Positions 8,949 through 18,663 of a stretch of 64,000 bases of DNA are shown here, in pieces. The notes beneath the pieces are model-generated. The model did not search any database, was not told the origin of the DNA, and saw nothing but the letters and a program-made list of their open reading frames with translations. Numbering within the stretch: the first letter of the stretch is position 1; every line of letters begins with the position of its first letter. The translations under genes were made by a program, and so were the position numbers. The DNA comes from Bacteroidota bacterium. Its GTDB lineage: Bacteria > Bacteroidota > Bacteroidia > Bacteroidales > VadinHA17. The stretch lies in the NCBI GenBank assembly GCA_029547705.1, contig JAKPOU010000055.1, positions 62,001 to 126,000 on the forward strand. The letters run 5' to 3'.

Positions 8949-9941
8949 TCACTTCTCAAAGGCTGAATCGAAGGCGATATCCGAAGGCGGAAAGTCAATG
9001 GACCTGACAAAGTCGCACGCTTCTCTTGCTCCGAATTCACGGTCCATTCCGCTGTCTTCCCATTCAATTGACAGAGGGCCGTTGTAGCCTATCCTGTTCA
9101 GGGCCCGGATGATCTCCTCAAAATCAATATTGCCGCGGCCGGGGCTTCTGAAATCCCAGTAACGGCCCCTGGCGCCGAATTCGGTATGCCCTCCGAAAAC
9201 ACCTGCCTCACAGGGTATGTCGGACCATCCGGCATCCTTCATGTGGACATGAAAGATGCGTTCGCTGAAAGTATAAATGAATCCTACATAATCAACTCCC
9301 TGGTATCCGAAATGGGAAGGGTCATAATTGAACCCGAAGGCAGGGTGATTATTGAGGACTTCCAGTGCCTTTCTGGCTGATGCAATATCAAATGCAATCT
9401 CAGTCGGATGCACCTCGAGGCCAAAGCGGATGCCGAGCTTCTGAAATTCATCCAGAACCGGTTTCCACAGATCTGCAAATTCCCTGAAACCGTTTTCAAT
9501 CATTCCGGGGACATTGGGGGGGAAGGAATATGCCAGGTGCCACACAGGACTTCCGGTAAAGCCGTTAACGACTGATATGCCAAGGCGTTTCGCGGCCTCA
9601 GCCGTTCTTACCATCTCTTCTGCCGCACGCTTCCTTACACCATCCTGGTTGCCGTCTCCCCATACGTACGGCGGTAGTATGCTTTTGTGACGTTCATCAA
9701 TCCGGTCTGCAACTGCCTGACCGACAAGATGGTTTGATATGGCAAAAAGCTTCAGGTTATATTTCTCGAGAAGCTTGCGCTTTGCACTGCAATAGGCATC
9801 ATCTGCCTTGTTTACCTCAAAATGGTCTCCCCAGCATGCCAGTTCCAGTCCGTCATAACCGAATGAACTGGCTTTCTCGCATACTGTTTCCAGGGGAAGA
9901 TCTGCCCACTGGCCCGTGAATAATGTTACTGGTCTGCTCAT
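8949..9941 (-). CDS. Sugar phosphate isomerase/epimerase, xylose-isomerase-like TIM barrel
   Basis: A 330-residue AP-endonuclease-2-like TIM barrel protein. The expected metal ligands are in place along the chain: a glutamate in GLEVHPTE, an aspartate in FNYDPSH, a histidine in IFHVHMKD and a late glutamate in LSIEWED, the usual Glu/Asp/His/Glu set of IolE/IolI/tagatose-epimerase-type enzymes. There is no signal peptide. It is transcribed ahead of the cytosolic Gfo/Idh/MocA gene with a 147-base gap that holds a short ATCCCG/CGGGAT inverted repeat (about 8834-8851). The two probably interconvert keto- and hydroxy-sugars in one catabolic route. The specific sugar cannot be told from sequence. 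Confidence 0.88.
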   Translation of the reverse strand: MSRPVTLFTGQWADLPLETVCEKASSFGYDGLELACWGDHFEVNKADDAYCSAKRKLLEKYNLKLFAISNHLVGQAVADRIDERHKSILPPYVWGDGNQDGVRKRAAEEMVRTAEAAKRLGISVVNGFTGSPVWHLAYSFPPNVPGMIENGFREFADLWKPVLDEFQKLGIRFGLEVHPTEIAFDIASARKALEVLNNHPAFGFNYDPSHFGYQGVDYVGFIYTFSERIFHVHMKDAGWSDIPCEAGVFGGHTEFGARGRYWDFRSPGRGNIDFEEIIRALNRIGYNGPLSIEWEDSGMDREFGAREACDFVRSIDFPPSDIAFDSAFEK

Positions 9942-10171
9942 AGTATTAATGTTTTATATGGATTTTATAATGTTGTTTCCGGCAGGGCTCATGGCCATTC
10001 CTGCACTGATATAAGGCAGTGACGGCCGTACGGGGGATGCAGGAAATGGGAAACAGGGGTTTCATCAGGGTTATCATTTGAATCATGCTAATATAAGAAA
10101 ATCCTGTTCAAGGAGCCGTAAGCATTCTGAAGAATTTCTTTTCTTTGTGATGAATCCTTAATAGTTAATAA

Positions 10172-10927
10172 ATGAAATCCATATCAGATATTCTGCTTCA
10201 AAGGAAGACCATACGCAAATACTCGGACAGGCCTCTTGACGGTAATCTTCTTCATGATATTCTGGAAAAGGGCTGCAGGGCATCAACCACCGGGAACATG
10301 CAGGTTTACAGTGTGATTATTACGAGGGATGCAGACATGAAAAGGAATCTTCTGCCATTGCACTTCAATCAGCCAATGGTTACTGAGGCTCCTGTATTAC
10401 TGACTTTTTGTGCCGATTTCAACAGATTCAGCAAATGGTGCCGCCTGAACAATGCCGGACCGGGATACGATAATTTTCTTTCCTTTTTCACAGCTGCCAC
10501 TGATGCGCTTCTTGTGGCCCAGACCGTGTGCATAGCCGCCGAAGCCGAAGGCCTTGGCATCTGCTACCTGGGAACAGCAACCTATATGGCTGACAAAATC
10601 ATTGAAGTGCTTGAACTTCCCCGTGGTGTTGTACCGGTTACGGCAGTAACCCTGGGATGGCCGGATGAAGATCCTGAACAGCCTGACAGGCTGCCTCTTG
10701 ATGCAGTGATACACAGTGAGGTGTATCGTGATTATACGGAAGGGGATATAAAGGCATTTTACCATGAAAAGGAAGAAAGGAAGGATTCCCGTGCATTTAT
10801 TGAAGAAAACAATAAAACCACGCTTGCCCAGGTGTTTACTGATGTCAGATACAAGAAAGACGATAACGTCTATTTTTCAAAAGTCCTGCTAAGGGTATTG
10901 CAGGAGCAGGGATTCATGAACCAGTAG
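10172..10927 (+). CDS. Nitroreductase family FMN-dependent oxidoreductase
   Basis: A 251-residue nitroreductase-fold flavoprotein, resembling the NfsA/Frp group. The N-terminal ILLQRKTIRKYSDRP motif supplies the FMN-phosphate-binding arginine, RASTTGNMQ is the second FMN-binding segment, and EAEGLGICYLG is the conserved helix-to-strand motif of the family. A C-terminal extension of about 60 residues (from DIKAFYHEKEE) should cover the partner subunit in the dimer. Such enzymes use NAD(P)H to reduce quinones, nitroaromatics or flavins. It stands alone, convergent with the Ldh2-type gene 15 bases downstream. The native substrate is unknown. Confidence 0.9.
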   Translation: MKSISDILLQRKTIRKYSDRPLDGNLLHDILEKGCRASTTGNMQVYSVIITRDADMKRNLLPLHFNQPMVTEAPVLLTFCADFNRFSKWCRLNNAGPGYDNFLSFFTAATDALLVAQTVCIAAEAEGLGICYLGTATYMADKIIEVLELPRGVVPVTAVTLGWPDEDPEQPDRLPLDAVIHSEVYRDYTEGDIKAFYHEKEERKDSRAFIEENNKTTLAQVFTDVRYKKDDNVYFSKVLLRVLQEQGFMNQ

Positions 10928-10942
10928 AACAGGCTGACCGTT

Positions 10943-12016
10943 TCAGGTCCGGAATTCAATCTCCAGTTCCCCTGCTATGGAAACCAGGTCATTCTGAATG
11001 GCAGGGACAAGCGTAATTCCTTCCTTTCTGAGTCTTTCCTCAGATTCCCTTTCCGGATCACCCGGAATAAGTACACGGTCCTGACCCTCGGCGGGCTTTG
11101 AAGAACGAAACGTTTCAATCCATTCATCCATGGCTGCCTTGAATTCTCCGGCAGGGCGGAATGCATCTATTCTGACCGCACCGAAGAAATGGCCGGTTCC
11201 TTCACCCTTTCCCCCTTCAGGCACAGGCAGGTATGCCACGCTCGGAGGCACAAAGGGTCCGAAGCCGGCTCCGCTGAAGAGTGCAGAGAATATATCGACT
11301 ATGGCGGAGAGGCAGTAGCCCTTGTGGCTTCCGTGAAGCCTGTCACCGCCCAGGGTCAGCATTGATCCTCCTTCCTTCAGGATTGCAGGGTCGTCCGAAG
11401 GTTTGCCCGTTTTATCCTGGACAAAGCCGAAAGCAACCTTTTCACCTTTTTTCTCAGCCACGGCAAGCTTTCCCCTGGCTATGGGCGTTGTTGCGAAATC
11501 AGCAACAAAGGGCGGCTGGTGAAGAGCCGGAACAGCAACAGCAACGGGATTGGTACCCATCATCCGGCTGACCGAGAATGTGGGGGCAACAAGGGGATTG
11601 GCATTGGTAAGACAAATTCCGGCCATGTCCTCCTTCAGGGCCATCATTGCGTAGTAACCTGCAATGCCGAAATGATTGGAATTGCGTGTGGCAACCCATC
11701 CTGTTCCCACCTTTTTTGCCTTTTCAACAGCAATCCTCATGGATTTCTCTGCCGCGAGCATACCGGCTCCGTTGTCGCCGTCAACCACGGCGGTGCCCGG
11801 CGATTCGTGGACTATCCTTATTACGGGACTGACATTCAGTCTGCCGGCTTTCCATAATTCATAATATTCCCTGATTCTTATCATTCCGTGGGAGGGATGG
11901 CCGCGAAGTTCGGCGGCAATAAACACTGCGGCAATTGATTCCGAATGTTCTTTACTATGTCCCATTTTCATGAAGACACTCCTGGTGAAATCAAAAAGGT
12001 AGTCGTGGGTATACAT
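10943..12016 (-). CDS. Malate/L-lactate dehydrogenase family (Ldh2-type) oxidoreductase
   Basis: A 357-residue NAD(P)-dependent 2-hydroxyacid or ketoimine reductase of the Ldh2/MDH2 fold, not related to classical lactate dehydrogenase. Family hallmarks are AAELRGHPSHGMIRI near residue 40 (catalytic His region), the NSNHFGIAGYY motif near 115, MMGTNPVAVAVP near 155, and GSHKGYCLS near 230. Known members reduce 2,3-diketogulonate, ureidoglycolate, sulfolactate or delta1-piperideine-2-carboxylate; none can be singled out here. It is the last gene of a reverse cluster after the tricorn-like protease (10 bases between them), so co-transcription is likely although a functional link is not obvious. 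Confidence 0.9.
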   Translation of the reverse strand: MYTHDYLFDFTRSVFMKMGHSKEHSESIAAVFIAAELRGHPSHGMIRIREYYELWKAGRLNVSPVIRIVHESPGTAVVDGDNGAGMLAAEKSMRIAVEKAKKVGTGWVATRNSNHFGIAGYYAMMALKEDMAGICLTNANPLVAPTFSVSRMMGTNPVAVAVPALHQPPFVADFATTPIARGKLAVAEKKGEKVAFGFVQDKTGKPSDDPAILKEGGSMLTLGGDRLHGSHKGYCLSAIVDIFSALFSGAGFGPFVPPSVAYLPVPEGGKGEGTGHFFGAVRIDAFRPAGEFKAAMDEWIETFRSSKPAEGQDRVLIPGDPERESEERLRKEGITLVPAIQNDLVSIAGELEIEFRT

Positions 12017-12026
12017 TTCAGAGATA

Positions 12027-15000
12027 TTATTTTCTCACTCTCACCGGGTAAGCAGGCCGTTCCGGTTTTTCCTGCGGATTTTTTTCGAGTTCCTTAAGTA
12101 TGATCTCAATGGCCTTGTCAAGCTGCGGATCCTTACCCTGGATTATTTCGGACGGCAGCTGTTCAACTTCAACATCCGGTGCCACCCCGGCATTTTCAAC
12201 AATAAAGCCGTCTTCGGTCCAGATTGCCAGATTGGGGGCAGTGACAGATCCTCCGTCCATGAGTTCCGGAAATCCGAGTGTTCCTACCAGTCCTCCCCAG
12301 GTACGGGTTCCGACCAGTGTTCCCACATTGAATTTCCTGAACATCCAGGGGAGCATGTCGCCTCCCGATCCTGCATATTCATTTATGATCATGACCTTCG
12401 GACCCTGTATCGAAGCGTTTGGTGATTTCAGGTCGTTGCCGTAGCGCATGTTCCAGTATGACTGAAGGGGCCGCAGGAGAATGTCTATATAATAATCGGC
12501 CAGGAGTCCGCCGCCATTGAATCTTTCATCAATGATTACAGCCTGCCTGTCGGTTTGCGGGAAGAAATATCTCTTGAAATATTCATGTCCTGCTGTTGAA
12601 GTATTGGGAACATAAACATAGGCAATCCTGCCATTCCCGGCCTCAGTCACTTTCTTCAGGTTTCCCTCAACCCAGTCACGGTTCCTCAGGGCTGACTCAT
12701 TTCCCACAGGCACAACCTTTATTATATGTGATCCTGAGTAATCCGGCCGGTTACCAATCGTCAGCTCGGTTATTTTCCCGTCTGTATTTTCGAAAAAGCT
12801 GAAAATGTTCCGGTCAGCCGTAAGATCCTTTCCATTGACGGCCAGAATATAGTCTCCCTCCCTGACGTTGAGGCCGGGTTCGGTAAGAGGTGATTTCAGA
12901 TCGGGATTCCAGTTCAGTCCGCCATAGATCTTTTTCAGGCGGTATCTGTTGTCCGAAATACTGAAATCCGCTCCAAGAAGTCCCACCCCGATTCTTTTCG
13001 GATTCCCGGGCCTGTCTCCGCCCCCCACACGGTGATGTCCCACTGCCAGCTCGCTGCACATCCACTGGATCACCCTGTTGAGGTCACTGCGGCAGCTGAG
13101 ATCAGGGAGGAACTGTGAATACTTTATTTTCATCGCATTCCAGTCGGCTCCATGCATTCCGGGATCATAGAAATAATCGCGGTTTATCCGCCAGGCCTCA
13201 TTAAAAATCTGTGGCCATTCCGTGGCAGGGTCTGTTTTGACCGACATGCTTTCAGTATTCAGTATACCTTTTCCGGCTTCAGGTTTTTTCCCGGCTGAGG
13301 TAATTCCTGTGATCTGACCCCTGGTATAGAGCATCTTTTTTCTGTCGGCAGAAATTATGAAGTTGTCGGCTTCCATTATTTCACTGTCCTTCCGTTCTTT
13401 CAGGTCATATTTCCGGAGAGTGCCTGAGGAAAACCTGCCGGCAGGTCTGGCTATATAATATATTTCCCCGTTTTCGCCGGCGCCCAGATTTGAGTAGTTG
13501 CCTGCACCCAGGGGGATGCTTACTATTCTTTTTTCTATTCCTCCGATATCGATCTTCATTACCGATGCATCAGTTCCGGCAGAGGGAGTGATTCCCGTAT
13601 CCCTTTTCCTTTTCCCGGTATTTTTTCCGCCTGCCGCTTCTACAGTTTCCCCTGGTCCGGCAGGCTCTTCATCGCTTTCCTTCATAAAGGGGGAAAGCGT
13701 GTCTTTCTGCAGCGTCACAAGATAGATGGATGAAGTCATTCTCATATCCTGATTTGAAAGATCAAACCAGTTGACAACCGGGCCAGCATCGGTGGATGCA
13801 AGGAAATACAGGTATTTTCCCGCCGGATCAAAGACGGGTTCGGATGCATCACTCATACCGTCGGATACCGGAAATGACTTCTGCAGGTCCACGGAATACA
13901 GGTAAACGACCTTGAAATAGGTGTCGGTTACCTTTGTATAGGAAATCCATTTTGAATCAGAAGACCAGTCATTGAACATTCTTCGGAATGCTCCGGGTGA
14001 ATTGAGGGCATCCGAATCAATTTTTCTGATTGTTCCTGTAGCGATGTCGGCTAAAAAAAGGCTTTTGCCGTTGTCTGTATAACAGATCTTTTTACAGTCG
14101 GGTGACCAGGAAGGGAAGGCATAAAAACCTGATCCCTGTGGTTTGATAATTTTCGGGGAGCCCTTGCCGTCCTGGGAAATGATATGAAGTTCATACTCCC
14201 CGGAGGCATCGGAGAAATATGCAATGGATTTTCCGTCGGGCGACCAGGAGGGATATTTTTCATGTATTCCGGGTGTGGACGTAATGTTTCTCGGATCGCC
14301 TTTTTCTGCAGGCAGGGTGATGATATCGCCCCTGTAGCCGAACACTGCCCTTGCACCTGAAGGTGAAATATCCATGCTTCTGATGTATGAACCGTCCTGA
14401 ACATATCTCGGGCGCAGTTCCTGAAGATCTGCTGCTATTCCGATTTTAAGGCGTTCCGTGCTTCCGGCGGCCGGATTGAATAAATGGAGGTATCCCGCCT
14501 GTTCAAAGATTATTCTGTCATTCCCGGCCGTGGCTTTCAGAATGGGGAAATCGGTAAATGAAGTCAGTGATCTGACCTCCTTTTCTGCGGTATCATATGA
14601 AAACAGATTGAATTCCCCGTTTCTGTCGCTGATAAAAAAGACAGTGCTTCCTATCCACATCGGATCTGCATCATTGCATCCGCCTTCCGGCTGGGGGATT
14701 TTTTCCACGGAGTGGCCGGAAAATGAATAGATCCATATTTTTGAGTTTCTTCCTCCCCGGTAATTTTTCCATTGCAGGTAGGCCGGTGAGACGGGGGTAT
14801 AAGCGAAGAATTTCCCGTCAGGGGAATAGGAAGCGGAATATCCTGCCGGTATGTCCAGTTTTTCAGGGTATCCTCCCGTAACCGGAACGGTGAAAAACTG
14901 AACATTGGCTCCATTGGCGGAAGAGCGCGGGGAAGTGAATAATACATTCTTCCCGTCAGGTGTGAATCCTCTTACCATGTCGCTGCCCGGATGCCATGTC

Positions 15001-15350
15001 AGTCTTTCCGGAACACCGCCTCCGGCGGGAATGATATATACATCGGTATTGCCGTCATACTGGGCGCTGAAAGCTATCAGACTGCCATCCGGCGAGAAAT
15101 ACGGATCGGATTCTATTCCCTCATCCACGGTCAGTCTTCGGGGATTAGACCCGTCTGATCCGGCTATCCAGAGGTCCTCGGCATAGATAAAAGCAATGTT
15201 TTTCTCACTTATTGCCGGCTGGGAAATCATTCTTGTGTCTTTTACATTTATACCCGCAAGGGTCAATGTGCATACAGAAAACAGTAATAACACACAAAAT
15301 GAAAATAATGTGATTCTTGGCATGGTTCCGGGATTTAAATAATGGTTCAA
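12027..15350 (-). CDS. Tricorn-like protease (S41 family) with beta-propellers and PDZ domain
   Basis: A 1107-residue secreted protease; the true start may be the ATG ten codons in, which gives a better signal peptide (hydrophobic core FSFCVLLLFSVCTLTLA). The N-terminal ~600 residues repeat WD/PD40-type blades (PYFSPDGSLIAFSA, YPSWSPDGKSIAYFS, and others), as in the two propellers of tricorn protease. A low-complexity linker follows (about 570-610), then the core, a PDZ domain (about 810-890), and the S41 protease domain with the nucleophile motif GSGGDMLPW near residue 993 and the GGLVGTLGFPELMDGG substrate region. Tricorn trims peptides to short oligomers; in Bacteroidota these versions are exported. 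Length and domain order are typical. Confidence 0.93.
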   Translation of the reverse strand: MNHYLNPGTMPRITLFSFCVLLLFSVCTLTLAGINVKDTRMISQPAISEKNIAFIYAEDLWIAGSDGSNPRRLTVDEGIESDPYFSPDGSLIAFSAQYDGNTDVYIIPAGGGVPERLTWHPGSDMVRGFTPDGKNVLFTSPRSSANGANVQFFTVPVTGGYPEKLDIPAGYSASYSPDGKFFAYTPVSPAYLQWKNYRGGRNSKIWIYSFSGHSVEKIPQPEGGCNDADPMWIGSTVFFISDRNGEFNLFSYDTAEKEVRSLTSFTDFPILKATAGNDRIIFEQAGYLHLFNPAAGSTERLKIGIAADLQELRPRYVQDGSYIRSMDISPSGARAVFGYRGDIITLPAEKGDPRNITSTPGIHEKYPSWSPDGKSIAYFSDASGEYELHIISQDGKGSPKIIKPQGSGFYAFPSWSPDCKKICYTDNGKSLFLADIATGTIRKIDSDALNSPGAFRRMFNDWSSDSKWISYTKVTDTYFKVVYLYSVDLQKSFPVSDGMSDASEPVFDPAGKYLYFLASTDAGPVVNWFDLSNQDMRMTSSIYLVTLQKDTLSPFMKESDEEPAGPGETVEAAGGKNTGKRKRDTGITPSAGTDASVMKIDIGGIEKRIVSIPLGAGNYSNLGAGENGEIYYIARPAGRFSSGTLRKYDLKERKDSEIMEADNFIISADRKKMLYTRGQITGITSAGKKPEAGKGILNTESMSVKTDPATEWPQIFNEAWRINRDYFYDPGMHGADWNAMKIKYSQFLPDLSCRSDLNRVIQWMCSELAVGHHRVGGGDRPGNPKRIGVGLLGADFSISDNRYRLKKIYGGLNWNPDLKSPLTEPGLNVREGDYILAVNGKDLTADRNIFSFFENTDGKITELTIGNRPDYSGSHIIKVVPVGNESALRNRDWVEGNLKKVTEAGNGRIAYVYVPNTSTAGHEYFKRYFFPQTDRQAVIIDERFNGGGLLADYYIDILLRPLQSYWNMRYGNDLKSPNASIQGPKVMIINEYAGSGGDMLPWMFRKFNVGTLVGTRTWGGLVGTLGFPELMDGGSVTAPNLAIWTEDGFIVENAGVAPDVEVEQLPSEIIQGKDPQLDKAIEIILKELEKNPQEKPERPAYPVRVRK

Positions 15351-15353
15351 TGC

Positions 15354-16115
15354 TTATTCCTGCCTTCTGGCAACATAATTGACACCGGCCTGCTGGGTGG
15401 GCGTTATGGTAAGATCGCTGATGCAGACATGGGCAGGTAGTGTTGAGCAGTAATAGATCACTTCTGCAATATCATCGGCGGTAAGGGCATCAACTCCCTG
15501 GTAGACCGACTTTGCCCTGGCCTTGTCACCCTTGAAGCGGACAAGCGAGAATTCAGTTTCGGCCATGCCCGGGGCAATGTTTGTCACTTTTATATTGTGT
15601 CTGACAAGATCTATCCTCATTGCCCTTGACAGTGTATTGACCGCACTTTTTGTGGCACAGTACACATTGCCGTTTTCATAGATATCCGTACCTGCTATTG
15701 ATGAAATATTGAAAATATGTCCCCTCCCCCGTGCGACCATTAAGGGAGCTATAATCCTGGTGACGTAGAGAAGGCCCTTGACATTGGTATCGACCATTCT
15801 GTCCCAGTCATCTACATTGGCATCATGAACATGCGACAGGCCGACAGCCAGACCCGCATTGTTGACAAGTATGTCAATGTTTTTCCATTTTTCCGGCATA
15901 TCGTTGATAACAGCTTCCGCTTCATATCTTTTTCTGACATCAAAATTCAGAGTCAGAATTTCGGTATTGAATTCCGAAAGTTCCTTAATCACTTCATCAA
16001 GTCGCTCTTTTCTCCTGCCTGTGATTATAATATTATATCCGTTCGCGGCAAATTTTCTTGCTATTGCCCTGCCGAATCCGGCCGTGGCACCTGTGATCAT
16101 TATAATCCTGTCCAT
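15354..16115 (-). CDS. SDR family NAD(P)-dependent oxidoreductase, YdfG-like
   Basis: A 253-residue classical short-chain dehydrogenase. TGATAGFGRAIA (from residue 8) is the TGxxxGxG cofactor loop, LVNNAGLA the structural NNAG motif, and the catalytic Ser-Tyr-Lys set is NISSIAG followed by VYCATKSA. An arginine-rich strand after the first beta unit (GRRKERLD) suggests NADP preference. It resembles the YdfG group, which oxidises L-allo-threonine, serine and 3-hydroxy acids, but many homologues are uncharacterised. It is the first gene of a reverse run that continues, 3 bases later, into the tricorn-like protease, and is divergent from menG (64 bases apart). Confidence 0.9.
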   Translation of the reverse strand: MDRIIMITGATAGFGRAIARKFAANGYNIIITGRRKERLDEVIKELSEFNTEILTLNFDVRKRYEAEAVINDMPEKWKNIDILVNNAGLAVGLSHVHDANVDDWDRMVDTNVKGLLYVTRIIAPLMVARGRGHIFNISSIAGTDIYENGNVYCATKSAVNTLSRAMRIDLVRHNIKVTNIAPGMAETEFSLVRFKGDKARAKSVYQGVDALTADDIAEVIYYCSTLPAHVCISDLTITPTQQAGVNYVARRQE

Positions 16116-16178
16116 GGGTTTTGGTTATTTGTTCCTGTAAAAATAGAAATTATTTGAATCTTTGCCTTTTATTGCTGA

Positions 16179-16907
16179 ATGAATAATATGAAGAAAGTCC
16201 GGACCGGCGAAAAGAACCAGGAAATAAAGGAAATGTTTGATTCAATTGCTTTCCGTTATGATTTTCTGAATCATCTTCTTTCGTTCGGAATCGACAGGAT
16301 ATGGAGAAAAAGGGCAGTAAGAACAGTAAGCCGCCTGTGCCCGGATCCGGAAAGAATTCTTGATGTTGCAAGCGGAACAGGTGATCTTGCCATAGCGGCA
16401 ATGAAAATGAACCCTCTGCATATTACCGGAATAGATATTTCGGAAAAGATGCTTCAGGAAGGCAGGGAGAAAATAAAAAGGCTTTCACTGAATGACAGGA
16501 TAGACCTGGTTCAGGGGGATTCACAGGAAATTGACTTCGAAGAGGAAACTTTCGATATTGTAATGGTGGCATTCGGAGTCAGGAACTTTTCCGATCCGCT
16601 GAGGGGCCTTTCGGAAATGCACAGGGTGCTCAGAAGGGAAGGGGCGGTGATGGTACTGGAATTTTCCATGCCCCGGGGGGGGCTGTTCAGACGTTTGTAC
16701 CGCTTCTATTTCCTCAGAATTCTTCCTCTTATTGGAAAACTGTTTTCCGGGAATGATTACGCCTACACCTATCTTCCGGGATCTGTCCTGGAATTTCCTG
16801 TCAATGAACATTTCATTGACCTTATGGAAAAAGCCGGATTCAGATCCGTGAAACAGAAAAAACTCAGCGGAGGGGTGGCAAGCATTTATACCGGACTGAA
16901 AATTTAG
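16179..16907 (+). CDS. menG: Demethylmenaquinone methyltransferase
   Basis: A 242-residue UbiE/MenG-type methyltransferase that completes menaquinone synthesis by methylating demethylmenaquinone with SAM. FDSIAFRYDFLNHLLSFG near residue 20 is the family N-terminal signature, ILDVASGTGDLA is SAM motif I, and the mid-chain VAFGVRNFSDPLRGL is the characteristic UbiE motif. Bacteroidota usually lack ubiquinone, so menaquinone is the expected substrate and menG (also named ubiE) fits. It sits 62 bases upstream of porT, an arrangement found in many Bacteroidota. Confidence 0.95.
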   Translation: MNNMKKVRTGEKNQEIKEMFDSIAFRYDFLNHLLSFGIDRIWRKRAVRTVSRLCPDPERILDVASGTGDLAIAAMKMNPLHITGIDISEKMLQEGREKIKRLSLNDRIDLVQGDSQEIDFEEETFDIVMVAFGVRNFSDPLRGLSEMHRVLRREGAVMVLEFSMPRGGLFRRLYRFYFLRILPLIGKLFSGNDYAYTYLPGSVLEFPVNEHFIDLMEKAGFRSVKQKKLSGGVASIYTGLKI

Positions 16908-16969
16908 GTACAATATTTCCTGCCTCTTGCAGTTTATTATTTGAGAATTTCAGTAATAATCAATCCGGT

Positions 16970-17707
16970 TTGAAAAAAGGGAGCCGACATAATATTCTTA
17001 TCCTGCTTTTCCTGTTTGTCTGCATAACTGCACCGGCACAGAAGCAGAAGCCTAAAAATGAATCATGGTATGATGAAAAACTGCTTCATTTCGGATTCAG
17101 TATAGGTTTCAACAGTATGGATTTCAGAATCACCCCGTCGCAGGATTATCTGAGGAAGGATTCGCTTTATCCTGAAGTCAGCCGCCTTAATCCTGGTATA
17201 AACATACAGATCGTTACTGATCTCAGAACGGGAAGGTACTGGGATTTAAGATTTCTTCCGGGTGTTTCATTCGGACAAAGAAGTGTAAGGTATTATAAAG
17301 TTCCCGGAGAAAAGGATGGTGATCCCGAGCTTTTCAATGTCAGGCAGAGGCTCGAGTCATCCTATCTCGAATTTCCGCTTCTCCTGAAATACAAGGGGGA
17401 AAGGCTGAACAATGCGAGACCCTATGTTATCGGAGGCTTGAATTTCCGCTATGACCTTGCCGCCAGGAAGGAGTTCGATGATGAAAAACCTGTGTATATC
17501 AGGCTGAAAAGGCCTGATCTCTATTATGAAACAGGAGCGGGTCTTGATTTCTACCTGCGTTATTTCAAGCTTTCTGTAGAACTTAAAATGTCAAACGGCC
17601 TTTCGGACATAATTGCCAGGGAGGGAGAAGCCCGGCATCCGGAATTCAGGAATGCGATAGAGAAAATGAGATCGCAGATCTGGATACTGGCATTTCATTT
17701 CGAATAG
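16970..17707 (+). CDS. porT: PorT-family outer-membrane beta-barrel protein, type IX secretion
   Basis: A 245-residue predicted outer-membrane barrel starting at TTG (no in-frame ATG gives a signal peptide). Residues 1-22 form a signal (KKGSRHN, then a leucine/isoleucine core, ending ITAPAQ). The rest has alternating beta-strand character and PorT features: FSIGFNSMDFRI near the start, RFLPGVSFGQRSVRY, SYLEFPLLLKYKG, and a YETGAGLDFYLRYFKLSVELK strand pair near the end. PorT (SprT) is required for type IX secretion of gingipains and gliding adhesins. Placement directly after menG and before a SpoU-type methyltransferase and tamL is the conserved Bacteroidota context. No other T9SS core gene is in the window. 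Confidence 0.88.
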   Translation: MKKGSRHNILILLFLFVCITAPAQKQKPKNESWYDEKLLHFGFSIGFNSMDFRITPSQDYLRKDSLYPEVSRLNPGINIQIVTDLRTGRYWDLRFLPGVSFGQRSVRYYKVPGEKDGDPELFNVRQRLESSYLEFPLLLKYKGERLNNARPYVIGGLNFRYDLAARKEFDDEKPVYIRLKRPDLYYETGAGLDFYLRYFKLSVELKMSNGLSDIIAREGEARHPEFRNAIEKMRSQIWILAFHFE

Positions 17708-17787
17708 TCGTACAGCAGAGTTTATTTGCCTGTATCCGGTTGCCGGGTAGCTTTTACAGGCTTTGGTTTCCTGGTAACTTGTTCTGA

Positions 17788-18558
17788 TTACAGGCTCCTT
17801 CTTGTGAATTCCGACAGAATGACAGATGCAGCCATCCCGACGTTCAGGGAATCTATTCCCGCAGCGGATCCATCCATGGAAGGGATCGTTATCCTATCGG
17901 TAATATATGTTGCCAGGTCAGGAGAAATGCCTCTTGATTCGTTTCCGAAGAAGATGATGCCCCTGTTTTCAGGTTCGAGGGAATATACTGAGCTGCCGTC
18001 AAGCGTGGCACCGTAAATTTTTATTTTGTCCCTGAGGGCATTCCGGAAAAGAACATGCAGATCAGTATAGATGACCTTCACGTGGAGAATCGCTCCCATG
18101 CTTGCCTGTATCACTTTGGGATTGAAAACGTCCACGCAGTTTTCCGAGCAGTATATGGTTCTGATGCCGAACCAGGCAGCTGCCCGTATTATGGTACCGA
18201 GGTTTCCCGGATCCTGAATGAAGTCCAGCGCCACAGCCAGGCCTTTTGCCGTGTCTTCAGAATCTGCTTTCATTTCAGGCATTTCCACAACCGCAAGTGC
18301 ATTGTGCGGCGTTTTCAGGGAAGAGATTCTTTTAAGCTCTTCGTAACTGCAGGGAATGATTTCTTCAATTTCCTGCCTGTGACTGGGGAGGAGCGAATTC
18401 AGAAACTCAGGCTTGGCCACCAGGATTTTTACCTTCTGACCTGCAGAAAGAAATTCCCTTACAAGCTTGTCGCCCTCTATTGTGAAAAGCCTGTGCTCCT
18501 CCCTGGCCTTTTTTTTCTGAAGGGATACAATAAAACTGATCTTTTTTTTGCTTAACAC
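17788..18558 (-). CDS. TrmH/SpoU family RNA 2'-O-methyltransferase
   Basis: A 256-residue SPOUT-class RNA methyltransferase. The N-terminal ~95 residues form a substrate-binding domain; the catalytic domain carries the three SpoU motifs: NLGTIIRAAAWFGI, FFGNESRGIS, and the SAM-binding knot IPSMDGSAAGIDSLNV followed by GMAASVILSEF. Relatives methylate rRNA (RlmB) or tRNA (TrmH); the specific target is not readable. The gene is on the reverse strand between porT and tamL, convergent with the former and divergent from the latter. Confidence 0.93.
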   Translation of the reverse strand: MLSKKKISFIVSLQKKKAREEHRLFTIEGDKLVREFLSAGQKVKILVAKPEFLNSLLPSHRQEIEEIIPCSYEELKRISSLKTPHNALAVVEMPEMKADSEDTAKGLAVALDFIQDPGNLGTIIRAAAWFGIRTIYCSENCVDVFNPKVIQASMGAILHVKVIYTDLHVLFRNALRDKIKIYGATLDGSSVYSLEPENRGIIFFGNESRGISPDLATYITDRITIPSMDGSAAGIDSLNVGMAASVILSEFTRRSL

Positions 18559-18599
18559 CTGAGGATTGCTTTTTATGTGATAATATTCAGCAAGTTCTC

Positions 18600-18618
18600 C
18601 CGCTTACATTTTAAGCGG
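18600..18618. repeat. Inverted repeat in the trmH-tamL divergent region
   Basis: CCGCTTA (18600-18606) and TAAGCGG (18612-18618) form a perfect seven-base inverted repeat with a five-base spacer, between the two divergent start codons and 27 bases upstream of a TAnnTTTG element for tamL. It could be a regulator site or a 5' UTR hairpin of the reverse gene; nothing decides between them. Confidence 0.35.
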
Positions 18619-18644
18619 AGCGATTCCGTAAATATTATTATTGA

Positions 18645-18652
18645 TATATTTG
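18645..18652 (+). promoter_or_regulatory. Candidate -7 element (TATATTTG) for tamL
   Basis: TATATTTG matches the Bacteroidota -7 consensus TAnnTTTG exactly. No good TTTG is found 19-21 bases upstream, so only half the promoter is supported. If used, transcription begins near 18658, leaving almost no leader before the ATG at 18664 and 62 bases before the ATG at 18721. Confidence 0.4.
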
Positions 18653-18663
18653 TTCACTTATGC